Below are positions 17,522 through 27,226 of a DNA stretch of 64,000 bases, piece by piece (position 1 is the stretch's first letter; each line of letters starts with the position of its first letter). The DNA comes from Hymenobacter monticola. GTDB lineage: Bacteria > Bacteroidota > Bacteroidia > Cytophagales > Hymenobacteraceae. Made by a program: the position numbers and the translations under genes. The notes beneath the pieces were generated by a model that saw only the letters and a list, made by a program, of their open reading frames with translations, was not told the origin of the DNA and searched no databases. The stretch spans positions 4,030,001-4,094,000 of the forward strand of contig NZ_CP094534.1 of the NCBI RefSeq assembly GCF_022811645.1, in the 5' to 3' direction.

Positions 17522-18156
17522 GGGAAACGGTTGTTGGTGGGAAAATGGAGTGGTGGAGTGTGGGAGATTCCGGCGGTAGATAAAGAAGAACTTTTGAGGG
17601 CTGCAAAGTTACCGTTGAAACGGCATTAGCGCCTATGAATGACGACTTTCGGAGCTAAACCAAGCCCTCAAAAAGGTAGGCATGACTACTATTTCAAAAA
17701 CCCCGGAATTAGCTGATTTATTAGTGTAATTTATTGATTGTCAGATGAATGATGGTTGTCTTGCCGCAAAGTCGGCTTTCGCCCAATTATTGCGCTAAAG
17801 TAGTCATCTGCAAACGATTGCACAAAGGTTTGAAACGATAATTTTTCAGGACGATTTTTTTCTTCTTTTCCAACTTTTTTTTTGCAGGCTTCCCGGCCTT
17901 CTTCTCGCTCGGATAAAGCAGACTTCGGAATTCCGGCGGCTCGTTTTTCGAGTACACCTCCGGACAGCCCGTTGGTTCCAGGGCCGATGTGGGTGGCAGC
18001 ACCTCAACAGTACAGAGCGGTGGCCAGCGCTAATGACGAGTGCCACCGGCCTTAGGTTTCGCCTGGCGCTCCTGTGCCGGCCCTGGCAAGGCTGCCCATG
18101 CTGAATATTTCTGATTGGTATAGGACTTGCATGGCGCAAACTGTTCGCCAAATGCA
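17522..18156. other. AT-richer intergenic region between susC and the 18.2 kb gene
   Basis: This is the divergent regulatory region. On the minus strand TAACTTTG (17604-17611) fits the Bacteroidota -7 box TAnnTTTG and could serve susC, although no clear TTG lies at the right distance. The stretch 17640-17900 is AT-rich. Short open frames on the minus strand at 17787-18157 have Lys-rich, low-complexity translations with no recognisable domain. No RNA gene is apparent. Confidence 0.5.
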
Positions 18157-18187
18157 TTGCAGAACGAATTGCTGCTAGTTACTTTTG
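18157..18187 (+). promoter_or_regulatory. Bacteroidota-type promoter for the 18.2 kb gene pair
   Basis: TTG at 18157-18159 and TACTTTTG at 18180-18187 are separated by 20 bases, close to the consensus TTG-N19-TAnnTTTG. The ATG follows 15 bases later, giving a very short leader. Confidence 0.6.
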
Positions 18188-18202
18188 GCTTTTCCCTAGA
18201 AA

Positions 18203-18898
18203 ATGAAAAAGCACTTACTGCTCATTGCCTTGCTCGTGGCAACTGCCGGACTGGATGCGGCGGCCCAGTCGCGCCCGGGCACCCGCAAACCCGTTCCCAA
18301 GGGCAAAAGCAAAACTGTACCCGGCACCAAAGGCGCTCCCAAGCCTCCGCCCGTGTACTCGCCCATCCAGGCGGGCCGCGCCGACGAGGACGCCCCCCCG
18401 CCCATGGTGGTGCTCAAGGTTAAAATCAAAAAGCCCGTGCTGGTGTACTACGAGGAGCCCGCGCCCGGCAAGTCGGTGCAGCAGCTCATCATGGCCGAAG
18501 AGCACCTGGGCCTGCTCAAAACCCTCGACCTGGAGCACCTCATGAGCCGCCGCGAGGTGTTTGTGGACGGCCTCGGCAACCTAGCCCTGCCCGGCAGCGA
18601 CGTGAACAAGTTCCGCCTGCTGGGCACCAGCGCCGTGGCGGAAGATACCCGCCGCCCCGCCGGCGATGGCCGCAGCTTCTACTCCCGCCTGAAAGTGCCG
18701 GCCTCGGCCTTCCTATACGTGGTGCGCGAGTCGGCCGAGGAATACCGCCACTTCATCAAGGGGCCGCAGAAGAAGGGCTCGCTGCTCGACTTTCAGGCCA
18801 ATGGCTTGCCGGGCATCGACTCGGTACGGGCCGTGTATACGCTGCGCAAGATGGACGCCTCCGAGCGCGGCGCCGGCAGCGGCGAAACCATCCGGTGA
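18203..18898 (+). CDS. Exported protein of unknown function
   Basis: This 231-residue protein has a signal peptide (HLLLIALLVATAGLDAAAQ). A basic, Pro-rich stretch (about residues 24-75) follows, then an alpha/beta-like region with MVVLKVKIKKPVLVYYEEPA, DLEHLMSRREVFVDGLGNLA and SRLKVPASAFLYVVRESAEE. I recognise no family. Its stop codon overlaps the GTG start of the following esterase by 4 bases (GTGA), so the two are translationally coupled and probably cooperate. The promoter is at 18157-18187. Confidence 0.8.
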   Translation: MKKHLLLIALLVATAGLDAAAQSRPGTRKPVPKGKSKTVPGTKGAPKPPPVYSPIQAGRADEDAPPPMVVLKVKIKKPVLVYYEEPAPGKSVQQLIMAEEHLGLLKTLDLEHLMSRREVFVDGLGNLALPGSDVNKFRLLGTSAVAEDTRRPAGDGRSFYSRLKVPASAFLYVVRESAEEYRHFIKGPQKKGSLLDFQANGLPGIDSVRAVYTLRKMDASERGAGSGETIR

Positions 18899-20127
18899 GC
18901 CAGCCAAACCCATGGGTGGGGCAGCGCATGGCCGGTGGCCTGCTGCTGGCGATGCTCAGTGGCCCGGTGGCTGCCCAGAGTATTTTAAAAATCGACCAGG
19001 TGCCCGCCATCACCCCAGCGACGGACACGCTGTTTGTCGCGGGCTCCTTTAATGATTGGAACCCGCACTCGCCGAAGTATGCGCTGCGCAAAAGCACCGA
19101 TGGCACCTACCAGGTGACCTTGCCGGCCGGGCTCGGGGCGGTGGAGTACAAGTTTACCCGCGGCAGTTGGGCTACCGTTGAAATACACGATAAAAACCAG
19201 GGCATCGCCAACCGCAAAGCCGATTTGGCAAGCGCCAGGGAAGTGCACCACCGCGTGCTGGCCTGGGCCGACCAAAGGGGCGCGGCGTCCAAGCCGCGTC
19301 CGCACACGGCCACGCCGCAGGTGCACACACTGGCCACGGCCTTCACCATGCCGCAGCTGGGCCACCAGCGCCGGGTGCTGGTCTACCTGCCGGCCGATTA
19401 TGCGAAGCAGCCCGCCCGGCGCTACCCCGTGCTATATCTGCACGACGGCCAGAACGTGTTCGACGAGGCCACCAGCTACGGCGGCGAGTGGGGCGTGGAC
19501 GAGACCCTGGACCAACTGCGCCAAACCGGGCAGGACGCCACGGGCAGCATAGTGGTGGCCATCGACAACGGTAATGAGTTTCGCTCCGATGAATACATCC
19601 CGTGGGTCAGCACCGCGGACGAAATCAAAGACCAGCCGCATCGGGGCGGGCAGGGAGGCGCCTACGTCGATTTCCTGGCCCAAACGCTGAAGCCTTATGT
19701 GGACGCCCACTACCGCACCCGGCCCGACGTGGCGCACACCGGCATCGCCGGCTCAAGCCTAGGCGGGCTCATCTCCGTGTACGCGGCCCTGAAATACCCC
19801 AAGGTATTTGGCCAGGTGGGCGTGTTTTCGCCGGCGTTTTGGGTGTGCAACGACTCCTTAAAGGCCTACGCCAAAACGCACCGGGCAGCGCCCACGGCCC
19901 GCTTCTATTTTGTATGTGGGCCCAAGGAGTCGGAAACCATGCTGCCGCTGATGGCCCAATGGCGCGACGAGCTGCGGGCCGAAGGGGTGCCCGCCGCCAA
20001 TATTTCCTTTCGCGCGCCAGCCGATGGGCAACACCGCGAGTGGTTTTGGCGGCGCGAATTTCCGGCGGCTTATCGGTTTTTGTTCCGGCCCGCTGCAAAA
20101 GCCAATAGTTCAGCTTCTAAACGCTGA
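18895..20127 (+). CDS. Secreted esterase (esterase D/Fes type) with starch-binding-like N-domain
   Basis: This 410-residue protein, counted from a GTG start coupled to the upstream stop, has a signal-like segment (MAGGLLLAMLSGPVAAQS). An ATG at 18928 could instead begin exactly there. Residues around 45-110 form an AMPK/CBM48-like beta-sandwich (TLFVAGSFNDWNPHSPKY, GAVEYKFTRGSW). The C-terminal part is a putative esterase domain (PF00756 type): RRVLVYLPADYAKQP, YPVLYLHDGQNVFDE and the nucleophile elbow GIAGSSLGGLISVYAALKYP. The closing His lies in DGQHREWFWRREFP. It probably removes acyl groups from saccharides or another ester outside the cytoplasm. Its place beside the sus locus suggests a role with glycans. 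Confidence 0.85.
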   Translation: MSQPNPWVGQRMAGGLLLAMLSGPVAAQSILKIDQVPAITPATDTLFVAGSFNDWNPHSPKYALRKSTDGTYQVTLPAGLGAVEYKFTRGSWATVEIHDKNQGIANRKADLASAREVHHRVLAWADQRGAASKPRPHTATPQVHTLATAFTMPQLGHQRRVLVYLPADYAKQPARRYPVLYLHDGQNVFDEATSYGGEWGVDETLDQLRQTGQDATGSIVVAIDNGNEFRSDEYIPWVSTADEIKDQPHRGGQGGAYVDFLAQTLKPYVDAHYRTRPDVAHTGIAGSSLGGLISVYAALKYPKVFGQVGVFSPAFWVCNDSLKAYAKTHRAAPTARFYFVCGPKESETMLPLMAQWRDELRAEGVPAANISFRAPADGQHREWFWRREFPAAYRFLFRPAAKANSSASKR

Positions 20128-20218
20128 AGCAAGCCGCCGTCAGTAGGGTTGGCTTATTGCAATTGTGTTGGCAAATGCAACCAAAGTTTGCCAGGTTCGT
20201 AGGGAAATTTCATTGTCA

Positions 20219-20252
20219 TTGCCGGTTCTTTAAAATTGCCGCACTACCTTTG
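20219..20252 (+). promoter_or_regulatory. Probable trp operon promoter
   Basis: TACCTTTG at 20245-20252 matches the Bacteroidota -7 element TAnnTTTG exactly. A TTG lies at 20219-20221, a 23-base spacing that is slightly long. The leader ORF begins 33 bases after the -7 box. Confidence 0.6.
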
Positions 20253-20285
20253 TGCGGCGCTGGAAGCAAAAGCGCATTTACTGAG

Positions 20286-20363
20286 ATGAATTTTCAACAT
20301 ACTTCCCAGGCTTGGTGGTGGCAGTTCCGAAACCTCGGACCGGCCTGCCTGTGCGCTTGGTGA
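20286..20363 (+). CDS. trpL: trp leader peptide (attenuator)
   Basis: This 25-codon ORF translates as MNFQHTSQAWWW, then QFRNLGPACLCAW. Three consecutive Trp codons at 20313-20321 and a fourth as the last codon are far above chance. It lies between the trp promoter and a strong terminator (20392-20420) that precedes trpE. This is the classical ribosome-stalling design: when charged Trp-tRNA is scarce the ribosome pauses on the WWW codons and the terminator should not form. It fits the known class of Trp-codon leaders described in Bacteroidetes (the Bacteroid-trp RNA motif), although I could not test the structure against it. Confidence 0.9.
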   Translation: MNFQHTSQAWWWQFRNLGPACLCAW

Positions 20364-20391
20364 AGTCACGTTTGATTTTGCCTTCCATCAC

Positions 20392-20420
20392 AAAAAGCCC
20401 GGCCCCACGCCGGGCTTTTT
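20392..20420 (+). terminator. trp attenuator terminator
   Basis: A perfect 12-bp stem (AAAAAGCCCGGC and complement) and a CCCAC loop end in five T. It lies 28 bases after the leader-peptide stop and 34 bases before the trpE ATG. It is conditional on leader translation by inference. Confidence 0.92.
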
Positions 20421-20454
20421 GCATTTTAACCCTTACCCGCACGAGCTAAAGCTT

Positions 20455-21879
20455 ATGCCCCAACTCACCACCCACCACCGCCGCCTGCTGGCCGACACCG
20501 TGACCCCGGTGGGCCTGTACCTGCGCCTGCGCGACCAATATTCCAACTGCCTGCTGCTGGAAAGCGCCGATTACCACGGGCAGCAAAATGCCTTCAGTTA
20601 CCTTGTGTGCGAGCCGCTGGCCACGTTTGAGCTGCGCCGGGGCGGCGAGCTGCGGCAGCAACTGCCCGGCGGCCCCGCAACCAGTGAGCACCTGGCCAAC
20701 CCCCGCGAGGCGCTGGGTAAGCTGCGTGCGTTCGCCGCAGCTTTCGCGCCCGATGAAACGGCTGCCCGCCTGCCTTTCATCAGCACCGGGCTGTTTGGCT
20801 ACATCGGCTACGAGGCGGTGCAAAGCTTTGAGGATGTGCAGTTGGCAGTCGGCAAGGTGCCGGCGGGTGACATTCCGCTCATTCGCTACGGTGTGTACCG
20901 CTACGTCATCGCTTTCAACCACTTTCGGCAGGAGCTGCACCTGTTTTCGCACGGCGTAGCGGGCGAGGAAAAAGTGCAGGACGACGGCCTCGACCGGCTG
21001 GAGAACCTGGTGCGCAATCCCAGTGTGCCCAGTTTTGGCTTTGCCACGGCGGGGGAGGAGCAAACCAACCAAACCGATGCCGAGTTTCTGGCGCGGCTGG
21101 CGCAGGGGCAGGCCCACTGCCGCCGCGGCGATGTGTTTCAGATTGTGCTGTCGCGTCGATTCCAGCAGGGTTTTTCGGGCGATGAATTCAACGTGTACCG
21201 CGCCCTGCGCTCCATCAACCCCTCGCCCTACCTGTTCTATTTCGACTACGGCGACTACAAAATCTTCGGCTCTTCGCCCGAGGCGCAGGTACTGGTGCAG
21301 GGGCGCGAAGCCAGCCTGTTCCCGATAGCCGGCACCTACCGCCGCACCGGCGACGACGCGGCCGATGCCGCCGCGGCCCAGCGCCTCGCCGCCGACCCCA
21401 AGGAAAACGCCGAGCACGTGATGCTGGTAGACCTGGCCCGCAATGACCTGGCCCGCCACGGCACCAACGTGCAGGTGCGCACGCTGCGCGAAATCCAGTT
21501 TTACTCGCACGTCATTCACCTGGTCAGCAAAGTCACGGCCGACCTCGACCACGGCTCTGACACCCTGCAGGTGGTGGCCGACACTTTCCCGGCCGGCACG
21601 CTGTCGGGCGCGCCCAAGCACCGCGCCATCCAGCTAATCGACGGGCTCGAACCCACCGCCCGGGGCTATTACGGCGGCTGCCTGGGCCACCTGGGCTTCG
21701 ACGGCAGCTTCAACCACGCCATCATGATACGCTCGTTTCTGAGCACCGGCAACCAGCTGTATTTCCAGGCCGGCGCGGGCGTAGTGGCGGCGTCCAATGT
21801 GCAGTCGGAGCTGGAAGAGGTACACCACAAGCTGGGGGCCCTGCGCGCTGCTTTGCGCGCTGCCGAAGAAGTTAAATAG
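20455..21879 (+). CDS. trpE: Anthranilate synthase component I
   Basis: This 474-residue chorismate-binding enzyme makes anthranilate from chorismate with ammonia supplied by TrpG. The N-terminal domain includes LLLESADYHGQQNAFSYLVC, with the LLES motif linked to Trp feedback inhibition. The catalytic domain contains RGDVFQIVLSRRFQ, INPSPYLFYFDYGD, GSSPEAQVLVQGREASLFPI, the ENAEHVMLVDLARNDLAR motif and FPAGTLSGAPKHRAIQLID. I chose the ATG at 20455. A TTG frame opening at 20419 would lie within the terminator stem. It is the first structural gene of the operon, 3 bases before trpG. Confidence 0.97.
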   Translation: MPQLTTHHRRLLADTVTPVGLYLRLRDQYSNCLLLESADYHGQQNAFSYLVCEPLATFELRRGGELRQQLPGGPATSEHLANPREALGKLRAFAAAFAPDETAARLPFISTGLFGYIGYEAVQSFEDVQLAVGKVPAGDIPLIRYGVYRYVIAFNHFRQELHLFSHGVAGEEKVQDDGLDRLENLVRNPSVPSFGFATAGEEQTNQTDAEFLARLAQGQAHCRRGDVFQIVLSRRFQQGFSGDEFNVYRALRSINPSPYLFYFDYGDYKIFGSSPEAQVLVQGREASLFPIAGTYRRTGDDAADAAAAQRLAADPKENAEHVMLVDLARNDLARHGTNVQVRTLREIQFYSHVIHLVSKVTADLDHGSDTLQVVADTFPAGTLSGAPKHRAIQLIDGLEPTARGYYGGCLGHLGFDGSFNHAIMIRSFLSTGNQLYFQAGAGVVAASNVQSELEEVHHKLGALRAALRAAEEVK

Positions 21880-21882
21880 CTC

Positions 21883-22458
21883 ATGGCCATGAAAATCCTC
21901 GTTCTCGATAACTACGATTCCTTCACCTACAACCTCGTGCACCTGCAGCGCGAGTTGGGCCATGGTCCGAACCTGACCGTGGTACGCAACGACCAGCTGA
22001 CGCTCGATGCGGTGGCGGCCTACGATGCCATCTTGCTGTCGCCCGGCCCGGGCGTGCCGGCCGAAGCGGGGCTGATGCCGGCCATCATCCGGCAATACGC
22101 GCCCACCAAGCGGATTCTGGGCGTGTGCCTGGGCCACCAGGGCCTGGCCGAGAGCTTTGGGGCCGAGTTGTATAACATTCCCGCTGTGCTGCACGGGGTG
22201 GCTAATGAAGCCGAGGTAACCGTAGCGGATGAGCGGCTCTTCGCCGGCTTGCCCGAAAAGTTTCAGGTGGGGCGCTACCACTCCTGGGCGGTGCGGCCCG
22301 AGTCGATGCCGTCCACGCTGGAAGTGACGGCCCGCGACACCAACGGCGAGGTGCTGGCCTTCCGCCACCGCGAGTTTGACGTGCGCGGCGTGCAGTTTCA
22401 CCCCGAAAGCATCCTGACCGAGCACGGCGCCCAGATGCTGGAGAACTGGCTGTCTTAG
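21883..22458 (+). CDS. trpG: Anthranilate synthase component II (glutamine amidotransferase)
   Basis: This 191-residue class I glutaminase supplies ammonia to TrpE. It starts MKILVLDNYDSFTYNLVHL. It has the oxyanion strand LLSPGPGVPAEAGL, nucleophile C82 in ILGVCLGHQGLAESFG, and the His-Glu pair in VQFHPESILTEHG. The start is tightly coupled to trpE (3-base gap). It is a stand-alone protein, not fused to TrpE or TrpD. Either ATG, at 21883 or 21889, could initiate. Confidence 0.97.
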   Translation: MAMKILVLDNYDSFTYNLVHLQRELGHGPNLTVVRNDQLTLDAVAAYDAILLSPGPGVPAEAGLMPAIIRQYAPTKRILGVCLGHQGLAESFGAELYNIPAVLHGVANEAEVTVADERLFAGLPEKFQVGRYHSWAVRPESMPSTLEVTARDTNGEVLAFRHREFDVRGVQFHPESILTEHGAQMLENWLS

Positions 22459-22543
22459 GCTTCAAGCCACAAGTTATCTGCCATCTGAATCAGTTCCGAA
22501 ATAAGCGCTTGCAGCCTGTAGCCCGAAGCTTGCAGCTCCAATC

Positions 22544-23539
22544 ATGAAAGAAATTCTCACCAAACTTTTCGACCACCAGCCGCTCACCCACGCCGAGGCC
22601 CACGCCGCCATGCGCCAGCTGGGCGAGGGCGGCGCCAACCCGGCTGAAACCGCCGCTTTCCTGGCCGTGTACCGCATGCGGCCCATTACGGTGGCCGAAC
22701 TGGCGGGCTTCCGGCAGGCGCTGCTCGACCTCAGCCGCGACCCGCAGCTGGGCACCCACGAAGTGCTCGACATTGTGGGCACGGGCGGCGACGGTAAAAA
22801 CACGCTCAACATCTCCACGCTGGCCTGTTTTGTGGTGGCCGGGGCGGGGGTGAAGGTGGCCAAACACGGCAACTTCGGCGTGTCGTCGGTGTCGGGCGCG
22901 TCGAACGTGCTGGCGCATTTCGGCTACGACTTTGAGGCCGGCTCCGACCAGCTGCGGCGGCAGCTTGACCGGGCAGGCATCTGCTTTTTGCACGCGCCGG
23001 CCTTTCACCCAGCCATGCGGCACGCCGGGCCGGTGCGGCGCGAGCTGGGGCTGCGCACCTTTTTCAACATCCTCGGCCCGTTGGTGAACCCGGCCCGGCC
23101 GGCGGCGCAATTGCTGGGCGTGTTCAGCCTGGAGCTGCAGCGCCTCTACCACTACCTCATGCAGCCCACCGGCACCCGCTACGCCGTGGTGCACGCCCTC
23201 GATGGCTACGACGAGCTGGCCCTCACCGGCCCGGCCAAGGTAGTTTCTTCCTTCGAGGGCGAGCGCCTGCTGACGCCCGAAACCCTGGGCCTGACCCTTT
23301 GCTCGGCTACCGACCTGGCCGGTGGCAGCACCGTGGAGGCAGCCGCCGAGCTGTTTTTTGACGTACTGTCGGGCCAAAGCACGGCGGCCCAGCGCAACGT
23401 CGTCACGGCCAATGCGGGGCTGGCGCTGCAATGCGCCAGCCCCGGCCTCACCTGGGAAGATGCGCTGGGCCGAAGCCGCGAGTCGCTGGACTCGGGCGCC
23501 GCAAAAAAGGCATTTGAGACGATGCTTTCCATCAAGTAA
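22544..23539 (+). CDS. trpD: Anthranilate phosphoribosyltransferase
   Basis: This 331-residue enzyme joins anthranilate to PRPP, the second step of Trp synthesis. Its motifs are DIVGTGGDGKNTLNISTLA (PRPP and Mg binding), VKVAKHGNFGVSSVSGASNV, FLHAPAFHPAMRHAGPVR and RTFFNILGPLVNPARP. The length fits the family. The 85 bases after trpG hold a short repetitive stretch (CTTGCAGCCTGTAGCCCGAA) but no gene. Confidence 0.97.
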   Translation: MKEILTKLFDHQPLTHAEAHAAMRQLGEGGANPAETAAFLAVYRMRPITVAELAGFRQALLDLSRDPQLGTHEVLDIVGTGGDGKNTLNISTLACFVVAGAGVKVAKHGNFGVSSVSGASNVLAHFGYDFEAGSDQLRRQLDRAGICFLHAPAFHPAMRHAGPVRRELGLRTFFNILGPLVNPARPAAQLLGVFSLELQRLYHYLMQPTGTRYAVVHALDGYDELALTGPAKVVSSFEGERLLTPETLGLTLCSATDLAGGSTVEAAAELFFDVLSGQSTAAQRNVVTANAGLALQCASPGLTWEDALGRSRESLDSGAAKKAFETMLSIK

Positions 23540-23587
23540 AAAGCAGGATGACAAGTTGCTTGTCCATTCCTCAATTCCATTAAAGTA

Positions 23588-24409
23588 ATGTCCACCATCC
23601 TCGATACCATCGTAGCCCACAAGCGGAAAGAAGTAGCTGCTCGCCGCGAGCTGGTGCCCGTGAAGCTGCTGGAAAGCAGCCTGTTTTTCAACTCGCAGCC
23701 TTTGTCGCTGCGCCACTACCTGACGCGCTCGAACAGCAGCGGCCTCATCGCCGAGTTCAAGCGCAGGTCGCCCTCCAAAGGCTGGATAAACCGCTACGCG
23801 CCGGTGGAGCGCACCACGCTGGGCTACATGCAGGCCGGAGCCGCCGCGCTATCCATTCTAACCGATGCCGAGTTTTTTGGCGGGAAGAACGAGGACCTGA
23901 CCACGGCCCGGCGCTTCAACTTCTGCCCCATTCTGCGCAAAGATTTTGTGGTGGATGAGTACCAGATTCTGGAGGCCAAAAGCATCGGGGCCGATGCCGT
24001 GCTGCTGATTGCGGCCGTGCTCACGCCGTCGGAAATCGACTCGCTGGGGCGGCTGGCCCGCTCGCTGGGCCTAGAAGTGCTGCTCGAAGTGCACAACGCC
24101 GAAGAATTGGCCCGCTCGGCCAACGCCGACGCCGTGAGCTTGATTGGCGTCAACAACCGCAACCTGCACGACTTCAGCCTGAGCCTGAATACCTCGCTTG
24201 AGCTGGCCGCCGCCATTCCCGAAGAATTTGTGAAAGTTTCGGAAAGCGGAATTTCCAGCGCCCAAGCTATTGGCCAGCTACGCGAAGCGGGCTACCGGGG
24301 CTTTCTGCTGGGCGAAGTCTTCATGCGAGAGGCCCGGCCCGAGCGGGCCTGCGCCGCGCTGGTGCAGGAGCTGGGAATCTTAGCGCCAAAGGTTTCCGTT
24401 GGAGGCTGA
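23588..24409 (+). CDS. trpC: Indole-3-glycerol phosphate synthase
   Basis: This 273-residue TIM-barrel enzyme performs the fourth step. It begins with TILDTIVAHKRKEVAARREL. The catalytic residues lie in LIAEFKRRSPSKGWIN, LSILTDAEFFGGKNEDL, FCPILRKDFVVDEYQI, GLEVLLEVHNAEEL, LIGVNNRNLHDF and VKVSESGISSAQAIGQL. It is separate from trpF, unlike the E. coli fusion. It lies 48 bases after trpD and 18 bases before trpF. Confidence 0.97.
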   Translation: MSTILDTIVAHKRKEVAARRELVPVKLLESSLFFNSQPLSLRHYLTRSNSSGLIAEFKRRSPSKGWINRYAPVERTTLGYMQAGAAALSILTDAEFFGGKNEDLTTARRFNFCPILRKDFVVDEYQILEAKSIGADAVLLIAAVLTPSEIDSLGRLARSLGLEVLLEVHNAEELARSANADAVSLIGVNNRNLHDFSLSLNTSLELAAAIPEEFVKVSESGISSAQAIGQLREAGYRGFLLGEVFMREARPERACAALVQELGILAPKVSVGG

Positions 24410-24427
24410 ACCCCAACGGCCTCAAGT

Positions 24428-25099
24428 ATGAACCCTTCCCCTAAACCCCTGCTCGTGAAAGTGTGCGGCATGCGCGAATCGGCCAACATTGAAGCCGTGG
24501 CCGACCTGCGCCCCGACTTTCTTGGGTTCATCTTTCACCCGGGCTCGGCGCGCTACGCGGGCACGGCCTTGCAGCCCGAATTGCTGCGGGCGCTGCCCGA
24601 GAGTGTGCGCAAGATTGGGGTGTTCGTGGACGCCGGCACGGTGCCCATCTTGACCACCCTCGCGGCTTTTGGGCTCGATGGCGCACAGCTTCACGGGCAG
24701 GAAACGCCCGCCCAGTGCGCCGAGCTGCGCAATGCCGGGGTGCTGGTTATCAAAACGTTTAGCGTAGGCGACTCGCTCGATTTAGAAGCTTTGCGGCCTT
24801 ATGAAGGCACTTGCGATTATTACTTATTCGATACCAAAGGGCTGGCGCCCGGCGGCAACGGCATCGCCTTCGACTGGAAGCTGCTGCGCGATTACAACTT
24901 CAGGACGCCTTATCTACTAGCCGGCGGCATTGGGCCCGAAAACATTGCGACACTCACGGCCCTGCACTTGCCTGGCCTGGTCGGCGTCGACCTCAACAGT
25001 CGCTTCGAAACCGCGCCCGGCCGCAAGGACGCCGCCCGGCTGGCTCCGGCGCTGGCCCAGCTGCGGCGCGGAGCAGCGCCCCGCCCGCAGGCCGTTTAA
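24428..25099 (+). CDS. trpF: Phosphoribosylanthranilate isomerase
   Basis: This 223-residue TIM-barrel enzyme carries out the third step of Trp synthesis. It has the catalytic Cys in LLVKVCGMRESANIEA, then FLGFIFHPGSARYAG, IGVFVDAG, DGAQLHGQETPAQC and the catalytic Asp in YYLFDTKGLAPGGNGIAFDW. The phosphate site is YLLAGGIGPENIATL followed by GVDLNSRFETAPGRKDAA. It lies between trpC and trpB in the operon. Confidence 0.96.
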   Translation: MNPSPKPLLVKVCGMRESANIEAVADLRPDFLGFIFHPGSARYAGTALQPELLRALPESVRKIGVFVDAGTVPILTTLAAFGLDGAQLHGQETPAQCAELRNAGVLVIKTFSVGDSLDLEALRPYEGTCDYYLFDTKGLAPGGNGIAFDWKLLRDYNFRTPYLLAGGIGPENIATLTALHLPGLVGVDLNSRFETAPGRKDAARLAPALAQLRRGAAPRPQAV

Positions 25100-25126
25100 C
25101 TCACCTTTGCACACCCTCCCCAACGC

Positions 25127-26320
<1,194 letters not shown>

Positions 26321-26323
26321 AAG

Positions 26324-26414
26324 TTACCGCAGAGGGCGCAGAAGAGAACGCAGAGGTTCGCAGAAGAACGTCCTCCGCGAACCTCTGCGTTCTCTTCTGC
26401 GCCCTCTGCGGTAA
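26324..26414. repeat. Perfect 38-bp palindrome between trpB and trpA
   Basis: Perfect inverted arms at 26324-26361 and 26377-26414 (starting TTACCGCAGAGGGCGCAGAA) flank a 15-base loop. The element begins 3 bases after the trpB stop and ends 14 bases before the trpA start, so it is transcribed within the operon as a very stable hairpin. No T run follows it. Confidence 0.95.
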
Positions 26415-26428
26415 TTTCCGTCAAAGCA

Positions 26429-27226
26429 ATGAATAGAATAGCCCAAGCCTTTGCCAGCAAGAAAAACCTGCTGAATACCTACTTCACTGCTGGCTATCCC
26501 AGTCTGCACGACACCATTCCCTTGGCGAAATCCTTGGTCGAAGCCGGGGCAGATATTCTGGAAATCGGCATGCCGTTCTCCGACCCGTTGGCCGATGGCC
26601 CGGTCATTCAGGGCAGCAACTCCGTGGCGCTGGCCAATGGCATGAACCTGCCGGTGCTGTTTGAGCAACTGAAGGAACTGCGCATCGCCGTGCCCACCAC
26701 GCCCGTGCTGCTGATGGGCTACCTCAACCCGGTGATGCAGTTCGGCATTGAAAACTTCCTCCAACGCGCCGCCGAAGCCGGCATCGATGGCCTCATTCTG
26801 CCCGATTTGCCGCTCGATGAATACGAGGAGCAGTACCACGCGCTTTTCCAGCAATACGGGCTGAAAGCCGTTTTTCTCATCACCCCGCAAACCTCGGAGG
26901 CCCGCATTCGTCGGCTCGATGCGCTGTCGGACGCTTTTCTATACCTCGTATCCGGCCCCGGCACCACGGGCGGAACCACCTTGCCCGATGCCGAAGCCCA
27001 GCAACAGTACTTCGAGCGCCTCGCCGGCATGAACCTCAATTCTCCGCGCCTCATTGGCTTCGGTATTGCCGACAAAGCCGGCTTCGACCGCGCCTGCCAA
27101 TATGCCGATGGCGCCATTATTGGCTCCGCCCTCATTCGGGCCCTAGACGGGGCAGAGGATGCACCCGCGGCGGCGGCCCGGTTTGTGCAGGGCATCACCT
27201 CACCCTCTGACCCTCTTTCCAAATAA
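26429..27226 (+). CDS. trpA: Tryptophan synthase alpha chain
   Basis: This 265-residue enzyme cleaves indole-3-glycerol phosphate. Its motifs are NTYFTAGYPSLHDTIPLAKS, the catalytic Glu in DILEIGMPFSDPLADGPVIQ, PVLLMGYLNPVMQFG, the catalytic Asp in GLILPDLPLDEYEEQ, and the phosphate site in YLVSGPGTTGGT and GFGIADKAGFD. The last residues (TSPSDPLSK) are encoded by the left arm of an intergenic palindrome (27197-27330). The element therefore appears to have replaced the native C-terminus. Confidence 0.97.
   Translation: MNRIAQAFASKKNLLNTYFTAGYPSLHDTIPLAKSLVEAGADILEIGMPFSDPLADGPVIQGSNSVALANGMNLPVLFEQLKELRIAVPTTPVLLMGYLNPVMQFGIENFLQRAAEAGIDGLILPDLPLDEYEEQYHALFQQYGLKAVFLITPQTSEARIRRLDALSDAFLYLVSGPGTTGGTTLPDAEAQQQYFERLAGMNLNSPRLIGFGIADKAGFDRACQYADGAIIGSALIRALDGAEDAPAAAARFVQGITSPSDPLSK

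Noticed and set aside
17787..18157. Two short minus-strand open frames in the susC upstream region
   Set aside because: Their translations are Lys-rich and low complexity with no recognisable domain. The region is the expected divergent promoter area.
20419..20454. TTG at 20419 as the trpE start
   Set aside because: It lies within the T tract of the attenuator terminator. The ATG at 20455 fits the family N-terminus and leaves a normal spacing.
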